Shown: positions 27,945 to 37,297 of the stretch, in pieces
Layout of the letters: the number at the start of each line of letters is the position of its first letter
Position numbering within the stretch: position 1 is the stretch's first letter
From: Paenibacillus peoriae
GTDB lineage: Bacteria; Bacillota; Bacilli; Paenibacillales; Paenibacillaceae
Direction of reading: 5' to 3'
Length of the DNA: 64,000 nucleotides
NCBI RefSeq assembly: GCF_022531965.1
Contig: NZ_CP092831.1
Location: 3,543,001-3,607,000, forward strand
Translations under genes and position numbers: made by a program
The notes under the pieces: model-generated
Database searches by the model: none
What the model saw: only the letters and a program-made list of their open reading frames with translations
What the model was told of the DNA's origin: nothing

Positions 27945-29824
27945 GTTTCTACCCCTCCAACATTCCTGTCATGCAGCACAACGGACATTACCGAGGCCTG
28001 ACCTTTTTTTACTGTTTTAAACGGAGCAAAGCTCCACGACTTGACGCGATCCGGATTCGTGATGACCATAGGAGTCACCAGCGATGGAGCTTGCTCTCGT
28101 AGCGCCTGCAAATCAAATTTGATCAGCAATTGCCCCGGTTCCACCGTATCGCCTGCTTCTACCATAGCAGTAAAATTCCCTTTTAGCTGTGAAGTATCAA
28201 TCCCGATGTGAAGTAGAACTTCAAGTCCTTCTCGTGTGGAGATGCCTAAAGCGTGCATGGTCGGATACAAATGCATCACAGTACCATACACCGGAGAAAC
28301 AAGTTCACCGCGTTCAGGAACAAAAGCAACACCGTCCCCAACCAGCTTCGTCGCAAAAATTTTGTCAGGCACTTCATGAATCGGTAGCATTTTTCCATGT
28401 ACAGGAGCGTTGAACAAAATTTGAGGGAGATCACGCTCCATCAGCTTCGCGATTTCCTCACGAATCAGTTCTGAATACGTTCCGAATACAACCTGCAAAT
28501 TACCCCCACCCAGATTGATAAGCCCAGCCGATCCCAAAGCCTTCATCGCTCCGGTATCAATCAGCCTGTCATTGTGGACGGTCAGCCGCAAACGTGTGAT
28601 GCAGGCCTCTACTTGCACAATATTTTCCTTCCCGCCAAGTGCTTCCAAAATAAGCGGAGCACTATAAGGAATATTGCCGGCCCAATCCTCCAGAACCGAA
28701 CCTTCCTCGCGTCCAGGAGTTGGAATACGGAACCGCCGGATAGCCCATCGAAACAGTACATAATACACAAGCCCGTACGCGACTCCCACTGGAATTAACA
28801 ACCAGGCGTTATGTGAGAGATGAAAATTAAGGACATAATCTATAAAACCCGCCGAATAGGAAAATCCGTGATGAATATCCAGCTCAAAGGTAAGCCACAT
28901 GGCCAGCCCAGACATAACTGCATGCACGAGGAACAAATAAGGAGCAGCAAACAAAAAGGCAAACTCAATCTGTTCCGACACTCCAGTAAAAAAGCAAACA
29001 AGCGCAGCTGTCAAAAATGTTTTTTGCACCTTTGGCTTCAAATCTTCACGCGCTTCCTGAATGATCGCCAGCGCAATGGCAGGGATCGCAAACATCATAA
29101 TGGGGAACAACCCGGACATGAAATAGCCCGCTGTCGGATCGCCAGCAAAAAACCGGGGTAAATCTCCCTGCACAACGTTACCAGACGGCGTTTTATATGT
29201 ACCCAGTTGAAACCAAAAAATATTATTAAGCAGATGGTGAAGACCAAAGGCCGCCAGTAGTCGGTATAGAATACCGTAGATAAACAGTCCAAAGCCGCCC
29301 AAGCTCGATTCCAAACCTACTATAAATTGCAGCCCTCTCTGTATGAGTGGGGCAATAATTAGCATGAGTCCTGCAAACACAGCCGAGAAGAGGCCAATAA
29401 GCAGCAGAACAAATCGGGTACCTCCAAAAAATTGAAGCACCTCGGGCAATTTGATGCTTTTGAAGCGATTATAGGCCACCCCTGAAATGACCCCCAAAAT
29501 GATACCAATGAGCGTCGCCGGTTGAATGAGTCCGTTTCCAAATCTCAATGTGACCTGATCGTATATAGCCATACCAGCCAATGCTGCCAGTCCCGCCTGA
29601 CCTGCCTGATTCGACATACCCAGGGCAACACCAACTGCAAACAAATATGGCAAAAAATAAAAAATCCCGTGTCCTGCCGCATTTGCCATATCAGACACCA
29701 TGGGGAATCCCCATGTCGACCAAGGAAGGCTGCCGAGACTTAGCAATATTGCAGCGGCTGGTAGCACCATCGTCGGGAGCATGACAGCACGACCGAGCTG
29801 TTGTAAGGATCCGAGCCAATTCAT
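27941..29824 (-). CDS. PTS transporter IICBA, glucose/N-acetylglucosamine family
   Basis: A 627-residue permease with all three EII domains. IIC (about 1-380) is membrane-embedded with FFGGTRFV, GLHHLLNNIFWFQLG and GDPTAGYFMSGLFPIMMF. IIB (about 395-470) has the phosphocysteine in VEACITRLRLTV. IIA (about 490-620) has HIGIDTSQLKG with the active histidine. The IIC sequence resembles NagE/NagP more than PtsG, so GlcNAc is the best guess and glucose the alternative. The start at 29824 has AAAGGAGAGG upstream. It overlaps ptsI by 4 bases. No nagA/nagB genes lie nearby. Confidence 0.88.
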   Translation of the reverse strand: MNWLGSLQQLGRAVMLPTMVLPAAAILLSLGSLPWSTWGFPMVSDMANAAGHGIFYFLPYLFAVGVALGMSNQAGQAGLAALAGMAIYDQVTLRFGNGLIQPATLIGIILGVISGVAYNRFKSIKLPEVLQFFGGTRFVLLLIGLFSAVFAGLMLIIAPLIQRGLQFIVGLESSLGGFGLFIYGILYRLLAAFGLHHLLNNIFWFQLGTYKTPSGNVVQGDLPRFFAGDPTAGYFMSGLFPIMMFAIPAIALAIIQEAREDLKPKVQKTFLTAALVCFFTGVSEQIEFAFLFAAPYLFLVHAVMSGLAMWLTFELDIHHGFSYSAGFIDYVLNFHLSHNAWLLIPVGVAYGLVYYVLFRWAIRRFRIPTPGREEGSVLEDWAGNIPYSAPLILEALGGKENIVQVEACITRLRLTVHNDRLIDTGAMKALGSAGLINLGGGNLQVVFGTYSELIREEIAKLMERDLPQILFNAPVHGKMLPIHEVPDKIFATKLVGDGVAFVPERGELVSPVYGTVMHLYPTMHALGISTREGLEVLLHIGIDTSQLKGNFTAMVEAGDTVEPGQLLIKFDLQALREQAPSLVTPMVITNPDRVKSWSFAPFKTVKKGQASVMSVVLHDRNVGGVET

Positions 29825-30127
29825 GGCATTCCTCTCCTTTCTATCCCTGATGGTAAGCCGAATAAATACTTTTGTCAAAGCAATGATTCCATCCTGCAAA
29901 AATATTTATTTACGCTACTACAGGTCCAAAGCTTTATCATCACAAGATAACACTATGAATCCGTTTAGATCCATTTCATCAACAAGGCATACATACATTA
30001 TATGGATTCCTGAGAGGATAATATACTGTACCATATTCCTCATTTCGCACCAAAAACCTTCAACCCTGTGAAGCAAGGGAAGAAGGTTTTTATTCATCTG
30101 CGTATAGCACAGATTACTGATCCATGT
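29825..30127 (-). other. Intergenic region upstream of the PTS operon
   Basis: This 300-base AT-rich stretch must contain the PTS operon promoter. A weak candidate is TTGGTG, 17 bases, TACAGT near 30050-30020. I could not identify a RAT antiterminator site or a GntR-type operator. The terminator of the upstream CoA-binding gene lies at its right end. Confidence 0.4.
30052..30093. terminator. Bidirectional intrinsic terminator
   Basis: AAAAACCTTC/GAAGGTTTTT with inner CCCT/AGGG pairing. On the minus strand it lies just after the CoA-binding gene. Confidence 0.8.
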
Positions 30128-30562
30128 TTATCCTTTACGCACAGCCTGGGTCACTGAGTCCTCCACCTTAATGCAACGGTCCATAATAACCGTCATTCCA
30201 TGCTCCTGCGCAATGTCAGCGGCTTCCTGGCTTATAATTCCCTGTTGAAGCCACAAAACCTTAGCTCCAATAGCAGCTGCTTCACGCGCAACCTCTGCAC
30301 AGTATTCACTGCGGCGGAATACATTGACCAGCTCCACAGGCTCAGGTACTTCAGCAAGACTGGCATAACAAGTCTCCCCAAGGATCGTTTGCCCTGCCGC
30401 TGCAGGGTTAACCGGAATAATCCGGTATCCCCGCTTCTGCATGGCATAAGAAACCATATAAGAAGTTCGATCTGATTTATCAGACAAACCAACAACCGCT
30501 ATATTGCCTACTTGTTCCAAAATGGTTTTAATCTCTTCTCTCGACGGATTTTCAAAAGCCAT
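30128..30562 (-). CDS. CoA-binding domain protein (YccU family)
   Basis: A protein of 144 residues with a Rossmann-type CoA-binding fold: the glycine motif NIAVVGLSDKSDRTSY near 22-38, then IIPVNPAAAGQTILGE and KVLWLQQGI. Stand-alone CoA-binding proteins of this family resemble the N-terminal domain of succinyl-CoA synthetase alpha subunits; the physiological role is unknown. The start at 30562 has AGGAGGG upstream. It follows aroA by 33 bases on the same strand and is probably cotranscribed. Confidence 0.88.
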   Translation of the reverse strand: MAFENPSREEIKTILEQVGNIAVVGLSDKSDRTSYMVSYAMQKRGYRIIPVNPAAAGQTILGETCYASLAEVPEPVELVNVFRRSEYCAEVAREAAAIGAKVLWLQQGIISQEAADIAQEHGMTVIMDRCIKVEDSVTQAVRKG

Positions 30563-30595
30563 CCTGTTCCCTCCTATTCGCATCTTCGTTTGTTT

Positions 30596-31888
30596 TTATT
30601 TTACCCATTCTACAGAAGCACCAAGCGTCGTTAGATGGTCAAAATACTGCGGATACGATTTGGCGACATGATGTGCGTCCTTAATCACTAACGGCTTCTG
30701 TGCGCGTAAACCTACAATCGTCAAGGCCATAATAACACGGTGATCAAAATGCGCGTTAATTTCCACGCCACCTTCGACACCCTCCGGTCTGCCATGTACG
30801 ATAATTTCCGCTTGACGTTCTTCTACCCGAGCTCCAGCCTTGGTCAGCTCATTCAAATAATCGGTAATGCGGTCACACTCCTTATACCGTAAATTCTCCA
30901 CGTTATAAAAACGGGACGTGCCTTCAGCAAATACAGCCGCAGCCACCATTGCGAGCACAGCGTCTGTTGCAGCATCACCGTCAAATTCGACAGCTTTCAA
31001 TCGACCATTGCCCTTCACAACGACGGTATCGTTCTCATGTGTCAGTGGTACTTCCATCATGCGCAGCACATCTACGATAGCGCGTTCTCCCTGTTTGCTC
31101 TGCTCCTTAAGACGATGGATGGTAACATCGGAATTCGTTACTGCAGCAGCCGCCAGCACCGCTGCACTCCCTGGATAGTCTCCCTGTACCGTATACGTAC
31201 GTGGCTGATAGGATTGCCGTCCCGGGACACGGAAAAACATGTAATCATCGCTTGCATGAATGATAATACCAGCCTCTTGCAATACCTCCAGAGTCTGCCC
31301 AATGACCACCTTGGATTTCAAATCATGCAGCACTTCGATTTCACTGTCTTCCTCCAGTAAAGGCGTAAGGAATAGCAGGGCGCTCAAATATTGTGAGCTA
31401 ACCGAGCCGGACACCTGAATTTTACCGCCTTTCGCCTGACCACCCTGAATACGAATTGGCAACTTACCTTCACGATGGTCTACTTTCACACCCAATTGCC
31501 CCAGTGCATCGATTAGATCATCATGTGGTCTTTTGCCCAATGAGTCGGGATATGTATTAACAAATGTAACATCCGGACATAGAGATGCAATACCCATCAA
31601 AAAACGGAGCACCGCTCCTGCATTTCCCACATTCAATTCCTTCACAGCTTGAGGATGGCTACCAAAACCTGTAATAACTATTTTTTCATCATCCTCTTCC
31701 AGTACTGCACCCAGATCGGCGATACAACGACGCATAGCATCACTGTCTTCACTATGGGCAGGATAATAAATGGTACTTTGTCCCTCAGCAAGTGCCGCAG
31801 TGAGCAGATAACGAGTAGTGTAGTTTTTAGAGGACAGGGCCCCAATCTCTCCTTGCAAGGAAGGGGTAGGTCTAACGATAACATCCAT
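30596..31888 (-). CDS. aroA: 3-phosphoshikimate 1-carboxyvinyltransferase (EPSP synthase)
   Basis: A protein of 430 residues catalysing the PEP-dependent step from shikimate-3-phosphate to EPSP in aromatic amino acid synthesis. Family sequences: GALSSKNYTTRYLLTAAL near the N-terminus, NVGNAGAVLRFLMG, YPDSLGKRPHDDLI, SGSVSSQYLSALLF, and ENLRYKECDRI and DHRVIMAL at the C-terminus. Catalytic residues appear present, though the loop normally reading GNAGTAMR is GNAGAVLR. The start at 31888 has AAAGGAG 10 bases upstream. It lies apart from other aro genes and is followed by the CoA-binding gene. Confidence 0.93.
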   Translation of the reverse strand: MDVIVRPTPSLQGEIGALSSKNYTTRYLLTAALAEGQSTIYYPAHSEDSDAMRRCIADLGAVLEEDDEKIVITGFGSHPQAVKELNVGNAGAVLRFLMGIASLCPDVTFVNTYPDSLGKRPHDDLIDALGQLGVKVDHREGKLPIRIQGGQAKGGKIQVSGSVSSQYLSALLFLTPLLEEDSEIEVLHDLKSKVVIGQTLEVLQEAGIIIHASDDYMFFRVPGRQSYQPRTYTVQGDYPGSAAVLAAAAVTNSDVTIHRLKEQSKQGERAIVDVLRMMEVPLTHENDTVVVKGNGRLKAVEFDGDAATDAVLAMVAAAVFAEGTSRFYNVENLRYKECDRITDYLNELTKAGARVEERQAEIIVHGRPEGVEGGVEINAHFDHRVIMALTIVGLRAQKPLVIKDAHHVAKSYPQYFDHLTTLGASVEWVK

Positions 31889-32155
31889 AATGTACATGCT
31901 CCTTTTCGGTTCAACCATCCTATTATACGTTAATTATACAAGTTGTAGCTCATTTCTCCACCCAAAAAAATAAGAAATATTAATCTAGGTCACCCGAGTG
32001 AATCCCGTCGGTTATTTAATCTATACCTGCCTTCAGGATTAAGCCGATTGACAGCCTAGAGATAGCTTAGCTATCATACATAGAGTGTGTGTGACATTTT
32101 GCACACGTCAAAAACATACGTAGCACCCATTATATATCAGAAAAGAGGTCCGGCC

Positions 32156-32461
32156 ATGACGCAAATCGCCCTGATTGAACCTTCTGAGTTGCGCGCACGT
32201 CTGCAAGCAGGAGAGCAATTGCAACTAATTGACGTCCGCGAAGCGGAAGAAGTAGCGGAAGGCATGATTGAAGGTGCCAAGCACATTCCGCTCGGACAGC
32301 TTCCGGGTCGTCTTGAAGAAATTGAACGCACCGGTGAAATTATCTTTATTTGCCGGAGCGGTTATCGCAGTGAACGAGCCTGCGAATATCTACAGCAGCT
32401 AGGTTATGAAGGCTGTACTAACATGACTGGCGGCATGCTGCAATGGTCACAGGAGCAATAG
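32156..32461 (+). CDS. Rhodanese-like domain protein
   Basis: A single rhodanese domain of 101 residues. The catalytic cysteine is Cys66 in FICRSGYRSERA, and the conserved LIDVREAEE lies near residue 25. Such proteins transfer sulfane sulfur or handle persulfides in the cytoplasm. The start at 32156 is supported by AGAGGT. It is a single gene with its own terminator; no sulfur-metabolism gene lies beside it. Confidence 0.93.
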   Translation: MTQIALIEPSELRARLQAGEQLQLIDVREAEEVAEGMIEGAKHIPLGQLPGRLEEIERTGEIIFICRSGYRSERACEYLQQLGYEGCTNMTGGMLQWSQEQ

Positions 32462-32481
32462 AATACCTACTTCACAAAAGA

Positions 32482-32505
32482 GACGGGAACCTTCCCGTCT
32501 TTTTT
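32482..32505 (+). terminator. Intrinsic terminator of the rhodanese gene
   Basis: GACGGGAA/TTCCCGTC stem followed by TTTTTT. Confidence 0.9.
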
Positions 32506-32624
32506 GTTTTAACTCAAAGCTTAGACGCGGTAATGCATTAAAATATTTTGTCCCTATCATAACATAGCGCCAAAAGATTACACAATCCTCTACTGCCATC
32601 ATAATCGTATCCATAATTATAAAT

Positions 32625-32670
32625 TAAAAAACGGAAGCTTCTTCTACCCATAGGGCAAAAAAGCTTCCGT
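32625..32670 (-). terminator. Intrinsic terminator of gnd
   Basis: ACGGAAGCTT/AAGCTTCCGT arms with TTTTTT on the minus strand, 40 bases after the gnd stop. Confidence 0.88.
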
Positions 32671-32709
32671 TGTATTACATAATGCTATTCATACATATCC
32701 GTTCGTTCA

Positions 32710-34116
32710 TTAGAACCATTGATGATGGAATACGCCTTCTTTGTCCACACGTTTGAACGTATGGGCACCAAAGTAGTCACGTTGTGCTTGCAACAGATTT
32801 GCTGGCAAACGCTCAGTGCGGTAGCTGTCATAGTATGCAAGCGCGCTGGAGAAACCAGGCACTGGAATACCTTGGGATACAGCCACGGAAATCACTTGAC
32901 GCCATGCATCTTGATACATTTCAACTACATTTTTGAAGTAAGAATCCAGCAACAGGTTTTTCAAGGCAGGATCGCGGTCATATGCATCCTTGATATTTTG
33001 CAGGAATTGCGAGCGGATAATGCAACCGCCGCGGAAGATCATAGCAATTTTTCCGTATTTCAAATCCCAATCATATTCATCGGAAGCTGCACGCATTTGA
33101 GCAAAACCTTGAGCATAGGACACAATTTTACTTGCAAACAGTGCTTTACGTACGCTTTCGATAAATTCTTTCTTGTCGCCACTGAAGGACTCAGCATTAG
33201 GACCGCTCAGCACTTTGCTTGCCGCAATGCGCTCGTCTTTCATAGCAGACAAGAAGCGGGAAAATACAGATTCAGTAATCATGGACAATGGCACACCCAG
33301 ATCCAAAGCGCTTTGGCTTGTCCATTTACCTGTACCTTTTTGACCTGCAGCATCCAAGATAACATCTACCATTGGCTTGCCTGTTTCAGCATCGTACTGG
33401 GAGAAGATGTCAGCTGTAATTTCGATCAGGTAGCTGTCCAGTTCCCCTTTATTCCATTCCGTGAAGATTTCATGCAGCTCTTCTGCATTCACGTTTAGGA
33501 CTGATTTTAACAGGTGATACGCTTCACCGATCAATTGCATGTCACCGTATTCGATACCGTTATGCACCATTTTTACATAGTGACCAGCACCGTCGGGACC
33601 GATATATGTACAGCATGGGTCGCCTTCCACTTTAGCAGAGATTGCCGTTAGAATCGGCTCTACCAGTTTATAGGCACTTTCTTGTCCACCCGGCATGATC
33701 GCAGGACCATTCAAGGCACCTTCTTCACCACCGGACACGCCTGTACCAATAAAGCGAAGTCCTTTTTCCTCCAGCTCCTTGCTGCGGCGCTGTGTATCAG
33801 GGAAGTAGGCATTGCCTCCGTCTATAATAATGTCGCCCTTGTCCAGATGAGGCACAAGCTGTTCAATCGTGGCATCTGTAGCTTTACCAGCTTGAACCAT
33901 GATCAGGATTTTACGGGGCGATTCCAATGAGTTCACAAATTCTTCAATGGAGAAAGTACCCGTCAGTTTTTTACCTTCTGCTTCTTTGATAAGATCGTGC
34001 GTTTTTTCTGGAGAACGATTAAAAACCGAGACAGTGAAGCCTCTGCTCTCAATATTAAGGGCTAAATTCTTACCCATTACCGCCAGGCCGATCACACCAA
34101 TTTGCTGTTTTGCCAT
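32710..34116 (-). CDS. gnd: 6-phosphogluconate dehydrogenase (decarboxylating)
   Basis: A protein of 468 residues that oxidises 6-phosphogluconate to ribulose-5-phosphate with NADP in the pentose phosphate pathway. The N-terminal Rossmann motif [15 protein letters not shown] is at about 6-20, then [18 protein letters not shown] and the catalytic [19 protein letters not shown] near 180. The C-terminal tail ends [16 protein letters not shown]. It is almost colinear with the 469-residue B. subtilis enzyme. The start at 34116 has GAGGA 6 bases upstream. It is monocistronic. Confidence 0.96.
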   Translation of the reverse strand: MAKQQIGVIGLAVMGKNLALNIESRGFTVSVFNRSPEKTHDLIKEAEGKKLTGTFSIEEFVNSLESPRKILIMVQAGKATDATIEQLVPHLDKGDIIIDGGNAYFPDTQRRSKELEEKGLRFIGTGVSGGEEGALNGPAIMPGGQESAYKLVEPILTAISAKVEGDPCCTYIGPDGAGHYVKMVHNGIEYGDMQLIGEAYHLLKSVLNVNAEELHEIFTEWNKGELDSYLIEITADIFSQYDAETGKPMVDVILDAAGQKGTGKWTSQSALDLGVPLSMITESVFSRFLSAMKDERIAASKVLSGPNAESFSGDKKEFIESVRKALFASKIVSYAQGFAQMRAASDEYDWDLKYGKIAMIFRGGCIIRSQFLQNIKDAYDRDPALKNLLLDSYFKNVVEMYQDAWRQVISVAVSQGIPVPGFSSALAYYDSYRTERLPANLLQAQRDYFGAHTFKRVDKEGVFHHQWF

Positions 34117-34255
34117 CTGGTTCCTCATCCTTTGCAACATATTTTGTCTTCTATATCGCCGCTTTACCGCATTACACTTTATGTGAATCGGAATACGTGC
34201 ACTTCTATTTTAACGTTTTTGGTGTAAGAAGTGAACCCCTGTCTATTCACAGATC

Positions 34256-34282
34256 AAAACACCCCATTTACATGAGGTGTTC
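34256..34282 (-). terminator. Terminator after the unknown gene at 34290
   Basis: AACACC/GGTGTT stem followed by a short T stretch on the minus strand. Moderate strength. Confidence 0.6.
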
Positions 34283-34289
34283 AGATGTA

Positions 34290-34889
34290 CTACGCTTCCA
34301 TCATCAGCAGTTGGTGGGATAGCGTTTGCAGGCGTTCATGGCAATTCCCGATTTCAGTCTTATCTCCGTCTGTCATCGCTGTGAACAGCTTCTCCAATGC
34401 ATCGTCCACTTCCATTTTAAGCAGCAGCAGTCGGGTTTCTCCTTCATTGGAAGCGTACATATCCTCCATTTCCTGTGCTGACAGCACCGGTCCCTTCTGA
34501 TAAATAACACGCTGCTTAAAGCCTGTAACCTCGACCAGACGAATGACCTCACCAAACAAAATATTTTCTACTAAAATATGATGGTCCTTGACTCTTTTGA
34601 CAATGGCATGGCCCCGGGTGCTTCCAATCAGCTTCTCCAGCCACTCAGCCAGCTTGGCATCGCGGATCACATAATCTCCAGCCAGCTTGTAGTGTCCTGT
34701 GCGCAATTGTTGAAAACGGAGCTTCACCAGCTTGCGCCCGGTTCTCACCGACAAAACCAGATATGACTCATCCTCGCTCCAGTACAGCGAATACCCTTCC
34801 GATATCAAATCCTTGATCAGATTATGGATATGCCGACGGCTAAACCGGAGCTCTAGATTGCAATATTCTACCTCACAGCCCTTGTTCAC
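34290..34889 (-). CDS. Conserved-looking protein of unknown function
   Basis: A soluble protein of 199 residues with no signal peptide or membrane segment. It begins MNKGCEVEYCNLELRFSRRH. The pattern suggests an alpha/beta N-terminal half (YSLYWSEDESYLVLSVRTGRKLVKLRF) and a helical acidic C-terminal half (EMEDMYASNEGETRLLLLKMEVDDALEKLFTAM). The start is GTG at 34889 with AAAGGAGGG upstream. An ATG-CCG-TGA mini-frame lies between the ribosome binding site and the GTG and overlaps it. I do not recognise a family. It is divergent from yktB. Confidence 0.7.
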   Translation of the reverse strand: MNKGCEVEYCNLELRFSRRHIHNLIKDLISEGYSLYWSEDESYLVLSVRTGRKLVKLRFQQLRTGHYKLAGDYVIRDAKLAEWLEKLIGSTRGHAIVKRVKDHHILVENILFGEVIRLVEVTGFKQRVIYQKGPVLSAQEMEDMYASNEGETRLLLLKMEVDDALEKLFTAMTDGDKTEIGNCHERLQTLSHQLLMMEA

Positions 34890-35168
34890 GGCATTCCCTC
34901 CTTTTTCAAGTCCGATTCAAGAAGTCCGGCTACAGCAAGCCTGCGGCTTTCCCGCTTGATCTTCCCTTGCTCTATTTTATACTTCATTTTATGTAAGGGT
35001 ACTTGGTTATTTGACCTATTTTTATGAGTAACAGCGCACAATCCTACTTTTGCCTTATATGCTTGTACCGAGCCTGGCCTAAAGTCGGTCAAGCCCGCTG
35101 ACATTATGCTATAATCGGACATATTACGCCACACGACATGGCTTAACCCATTTACAGGAGGAAAAGGA

Positions 35169-35801
35169 ATGACATTTAGTGGATTTACTGCAAAGGACTT
35201 CGATGTTTTTGAAATACCGGGGTTGGAGCCTCGTATGGAAGTGCTGATTCAGCAGGTTCGGCCCAAGCTGGAAGCGATTGGCGAGGAATTAGCTCCATTT
35301 CTAACAGATTTATGTGGGGAGCCTATGCATGTTCACGTTGCCAAGCATGCACGACGCAAAGTCAATCCCCCGATAGATACATGGGTAGCCTGGGCGGCAA
35401 ATAAACGCGGGTATAAGGCGTTGCCCCATTTCGAGGTAGGTATGTTTGCTTCCCATATTTTCGTCATATTCGCAGTCATTTATGAAAGTCCCAATAAAAT
35501 AACGTTTGCCCAGGCGCTTGAAGCCAACCTGAGCGATGTGCGCTCTAACATACCGGGCCATTTTTACTGGTCCATGGATCATATGGCTCCAGAAGGTACA
35601 GAACAGCAGCACATGGACACTGAAGAGTTTCAAACGATCATCCACAAGCTGCAACAGGTAAAAAAAGCCGAGGTCATGTGTGGGCTCCGTATTGATCGTA
35701 ATGACCCTCTCGCCAGTGACGGAGCAGCATTGCTGCAGACGGTGCGTTCCACCTTTGAGCATTTGCTGCCGCTGTACCGAATGTCTTTCTCGAAAGAGTA
35801 G
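35169..35801 (+). CDS. yktB: DUF1054 family protein (YktB/UPF0637)
   Basis: A protein of 210 residues closely matching B. subtilis YktB: FTAKDFDVFEIPGLEPRME, HVAKHARRKVNPPIDTWVAW, GYKALPHFEVGMF and SKE-type C-terminus. The family is restricted to Firmicutes and has a known fold but no established function. AGGAGG lies upstream of the ATG. The gene is convergent with the MFS transporter, 25 bases apart. Confidence 0.92.
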   Translation: MTFSGFTAKDFDVFEIPGLEPRMEVLIQQVRPKLEAIGEELAPFLTDLCGEPMHVHVAKHARRKVNPPIDTWVAWAANKRGYKALPHFEVGMFASHIFVIFAVIYESPNKITFAQALEANLSDVRSNIPGHFYWSMDHMAPEGTEQQHMDTEEFQTIIHKLQQVKKAEVMCGLRIDRNDPLASDGAALLQTVRSTFEHLLPLYRMSFSKE

Positions 35802-35826
35802 CCCTCGCTGCTTTTCAAGGCGCTGT

Positions 35827-37110
35827 TCAGGCCTCCACAGTCTTCCTGCGTGGATTCCGCGCCAGAGCCAAGTGGCAGCCAAACATGAGCAGCATCACGA
35901 CCCCACTGATGATAAATGGAGCTGTGTGTCCAGCACGGTCCCATAGCACTCCTGAAACGAGCGGGCCTATAACCATGCCGGAGCCTTGAAGTGTTAAAAA
36001 AAAGCCCCATACCGTTGCTCGCTCGTTTTCCGGAATCAGTCGGGCAAGAAACGTGTTCCATGCAGGCAAAATGAGCGCATATCCCAAACCAATAAGCGCT
36101 ACGGATACAAACACCAGCGGAATAGATCGAACGATTGAGAAGAAAAACAGCGTAATTCCGGCTAACAAAAAGCCAACATGTAGAAAATACTCCGTTCCAA
36201 GTCGGTCGACCAATTTGCCGCAAGGGATCAGTGCCAGCACAGTCACCCCACCGCCTGCAATCAGGAGCACGCTGTACAGGTTCGGTGAAATCCCAAGGTC
36301 CGTCCGAGCGTATAGCGTAAGTACTGGGCTGATCAAACCGATAACAAAAGACTGCAAAAACAGCGCCGGGTAAATTAACGGATTGACGTTAAGCTTTGTT
36401 TTGAGTACGCCGATCGTCTCTTGGATTCCCCTTAGAATCCCCCGCTTCTGCTTTATGTACCCATCAGACGACACTAGAGCGCTCTGTTCGAGGTCAACTT
36501 TGTCAGCAGACCTTTTCGGTCCTGGCAGCATGAGAGCAACCAACAACAAGACAATACTGCATCCTATCAACATCATGAACACCATGCCGTAAGAATGTCC
36601 ATAGTGGGATATGGCGAAGTTCATAATGAGCGGGCCCAATCCTGTTCCGCCCATAGACGCAATTTCCAGTGTACCCATCGCCGCGCCATTGCTGTTATTA
36701 GGCCCGGACATTTCAGTCGTTCCGGTCATAACACAAGGCCAGAGCGGAGAAGTACCTAGACCGAGTAGCAGACACGCGACGACGAGCCACACGGGCTCTG
36801 TCAGTACGCTCAGCATAATAATCGCTACAAGCGTAAACAACAGCGCGGTCGACATGGTTCCACGGTAGCCGAGTCGTTCAGCCATCCAGCCCGCCGGTGC
36901 CCGAAACGCGTTGTCTCCAAAATACTGAAGTGAAAAGGCCAAACCAATAACCCCAGCCGACAAACCAAGCGTTTCTCCCATATATACCGGCAGGATGGAT
37001 ACCAGAAGAGATCCTTTCATAAATTCGACCAGAAATACCAAAACCCATAATTTAGTAAAAAAAGGAGTCCACAACCGCTGCGGAGCTTTTTTTCGTCCTA
37101 TTTGTCTCAT
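35827..37110 (-). CDS. Major facilitator superfamily transporter
   Basis: Membrane transporter of 427 residues with twelve predicted helices in two halves separated by a charged loop (GPKRSADKVDLEQ...KQKRGILRGIQET). The conserved cytoplasmic loop reads PAGWMAERLGYRGTM in the first half and CGKLVDRLGTEYFL in the second, the usual MFS A-motif. Many Gly/Ser-rich helices suggest the DHA-type drug or small-molecule exporter group, but substrate cannot be predicted. GGAGGATG precedes the ATG. It is divergent from speA. Confidence 0.88.
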   Translation of the reverse strand: MRQIGRKKAPQRLWTPFFTKLWVLVFLVEFMKGSLLVSILPVYMGETLGLSAGVIGLAFSLQYFGDNAFRAPAGWMAERLGYRGTMSTALLFTLVAIIMLSVLTEPVWLVVACLLLGLGTSPLWPCVMTGTTEMSGPNNSNGAAMGTLEIASMGGTGLGPLIMNFAISHYGHSYGMVFMMLIGCSIVLLLVALMLPGPKRSADKVDLEQSALVSSDGYIKQKRGILRGIQETIGVLKTKLNVNPLIYPALFLQSFVIGLISPVLTLYARTDLGISPNLYSVLLIAGGGVTVLALIPCGKLVDRLGTEYFLHVGFLLAGITLFFFSIVRSIPLVFVSVALIGLGYALILPAWNTFLARLIPENERATVWGFFLTLQGSGMVIGPLVSGVLWDRAGHTAPFIISGVVMLLMFGCHLALARNPRRKTVEA

Positions 37111-37297
37111 CTAATCCACATCCTCCACCTTCATTTTTTGGCTATAAAGACCGGGTTCTCCGCCTACTCCACTCTTTCGCAAATAAATGCGCCCTCAATC
37201 GCTTGCATTCCTACTTTAAACTGCTATACTCAATTTTGTTCTATTATCACTTGCACAGGATTGTCGAAATCCTGCACGAAAGGTTGTGACAACACTA

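Noticed and set aside
29825..30127. RAT antiterminator or NagR operator upstream of the PTS operon
   Set aside because: Only a 6-of-8 inverted repeat (ATGGATC/GGATTCAT) was found; not enough to name a site.
34886..35134. 82-codon frame ending on the start of the unknown gene at 34889 (minus strand)
   Set aside because: No ribosome binding site, it covers the promoter region of yktB, and composition is not protein-like before its last 33 codons. A coupled peptide of those 33 codons cannot be excluded.
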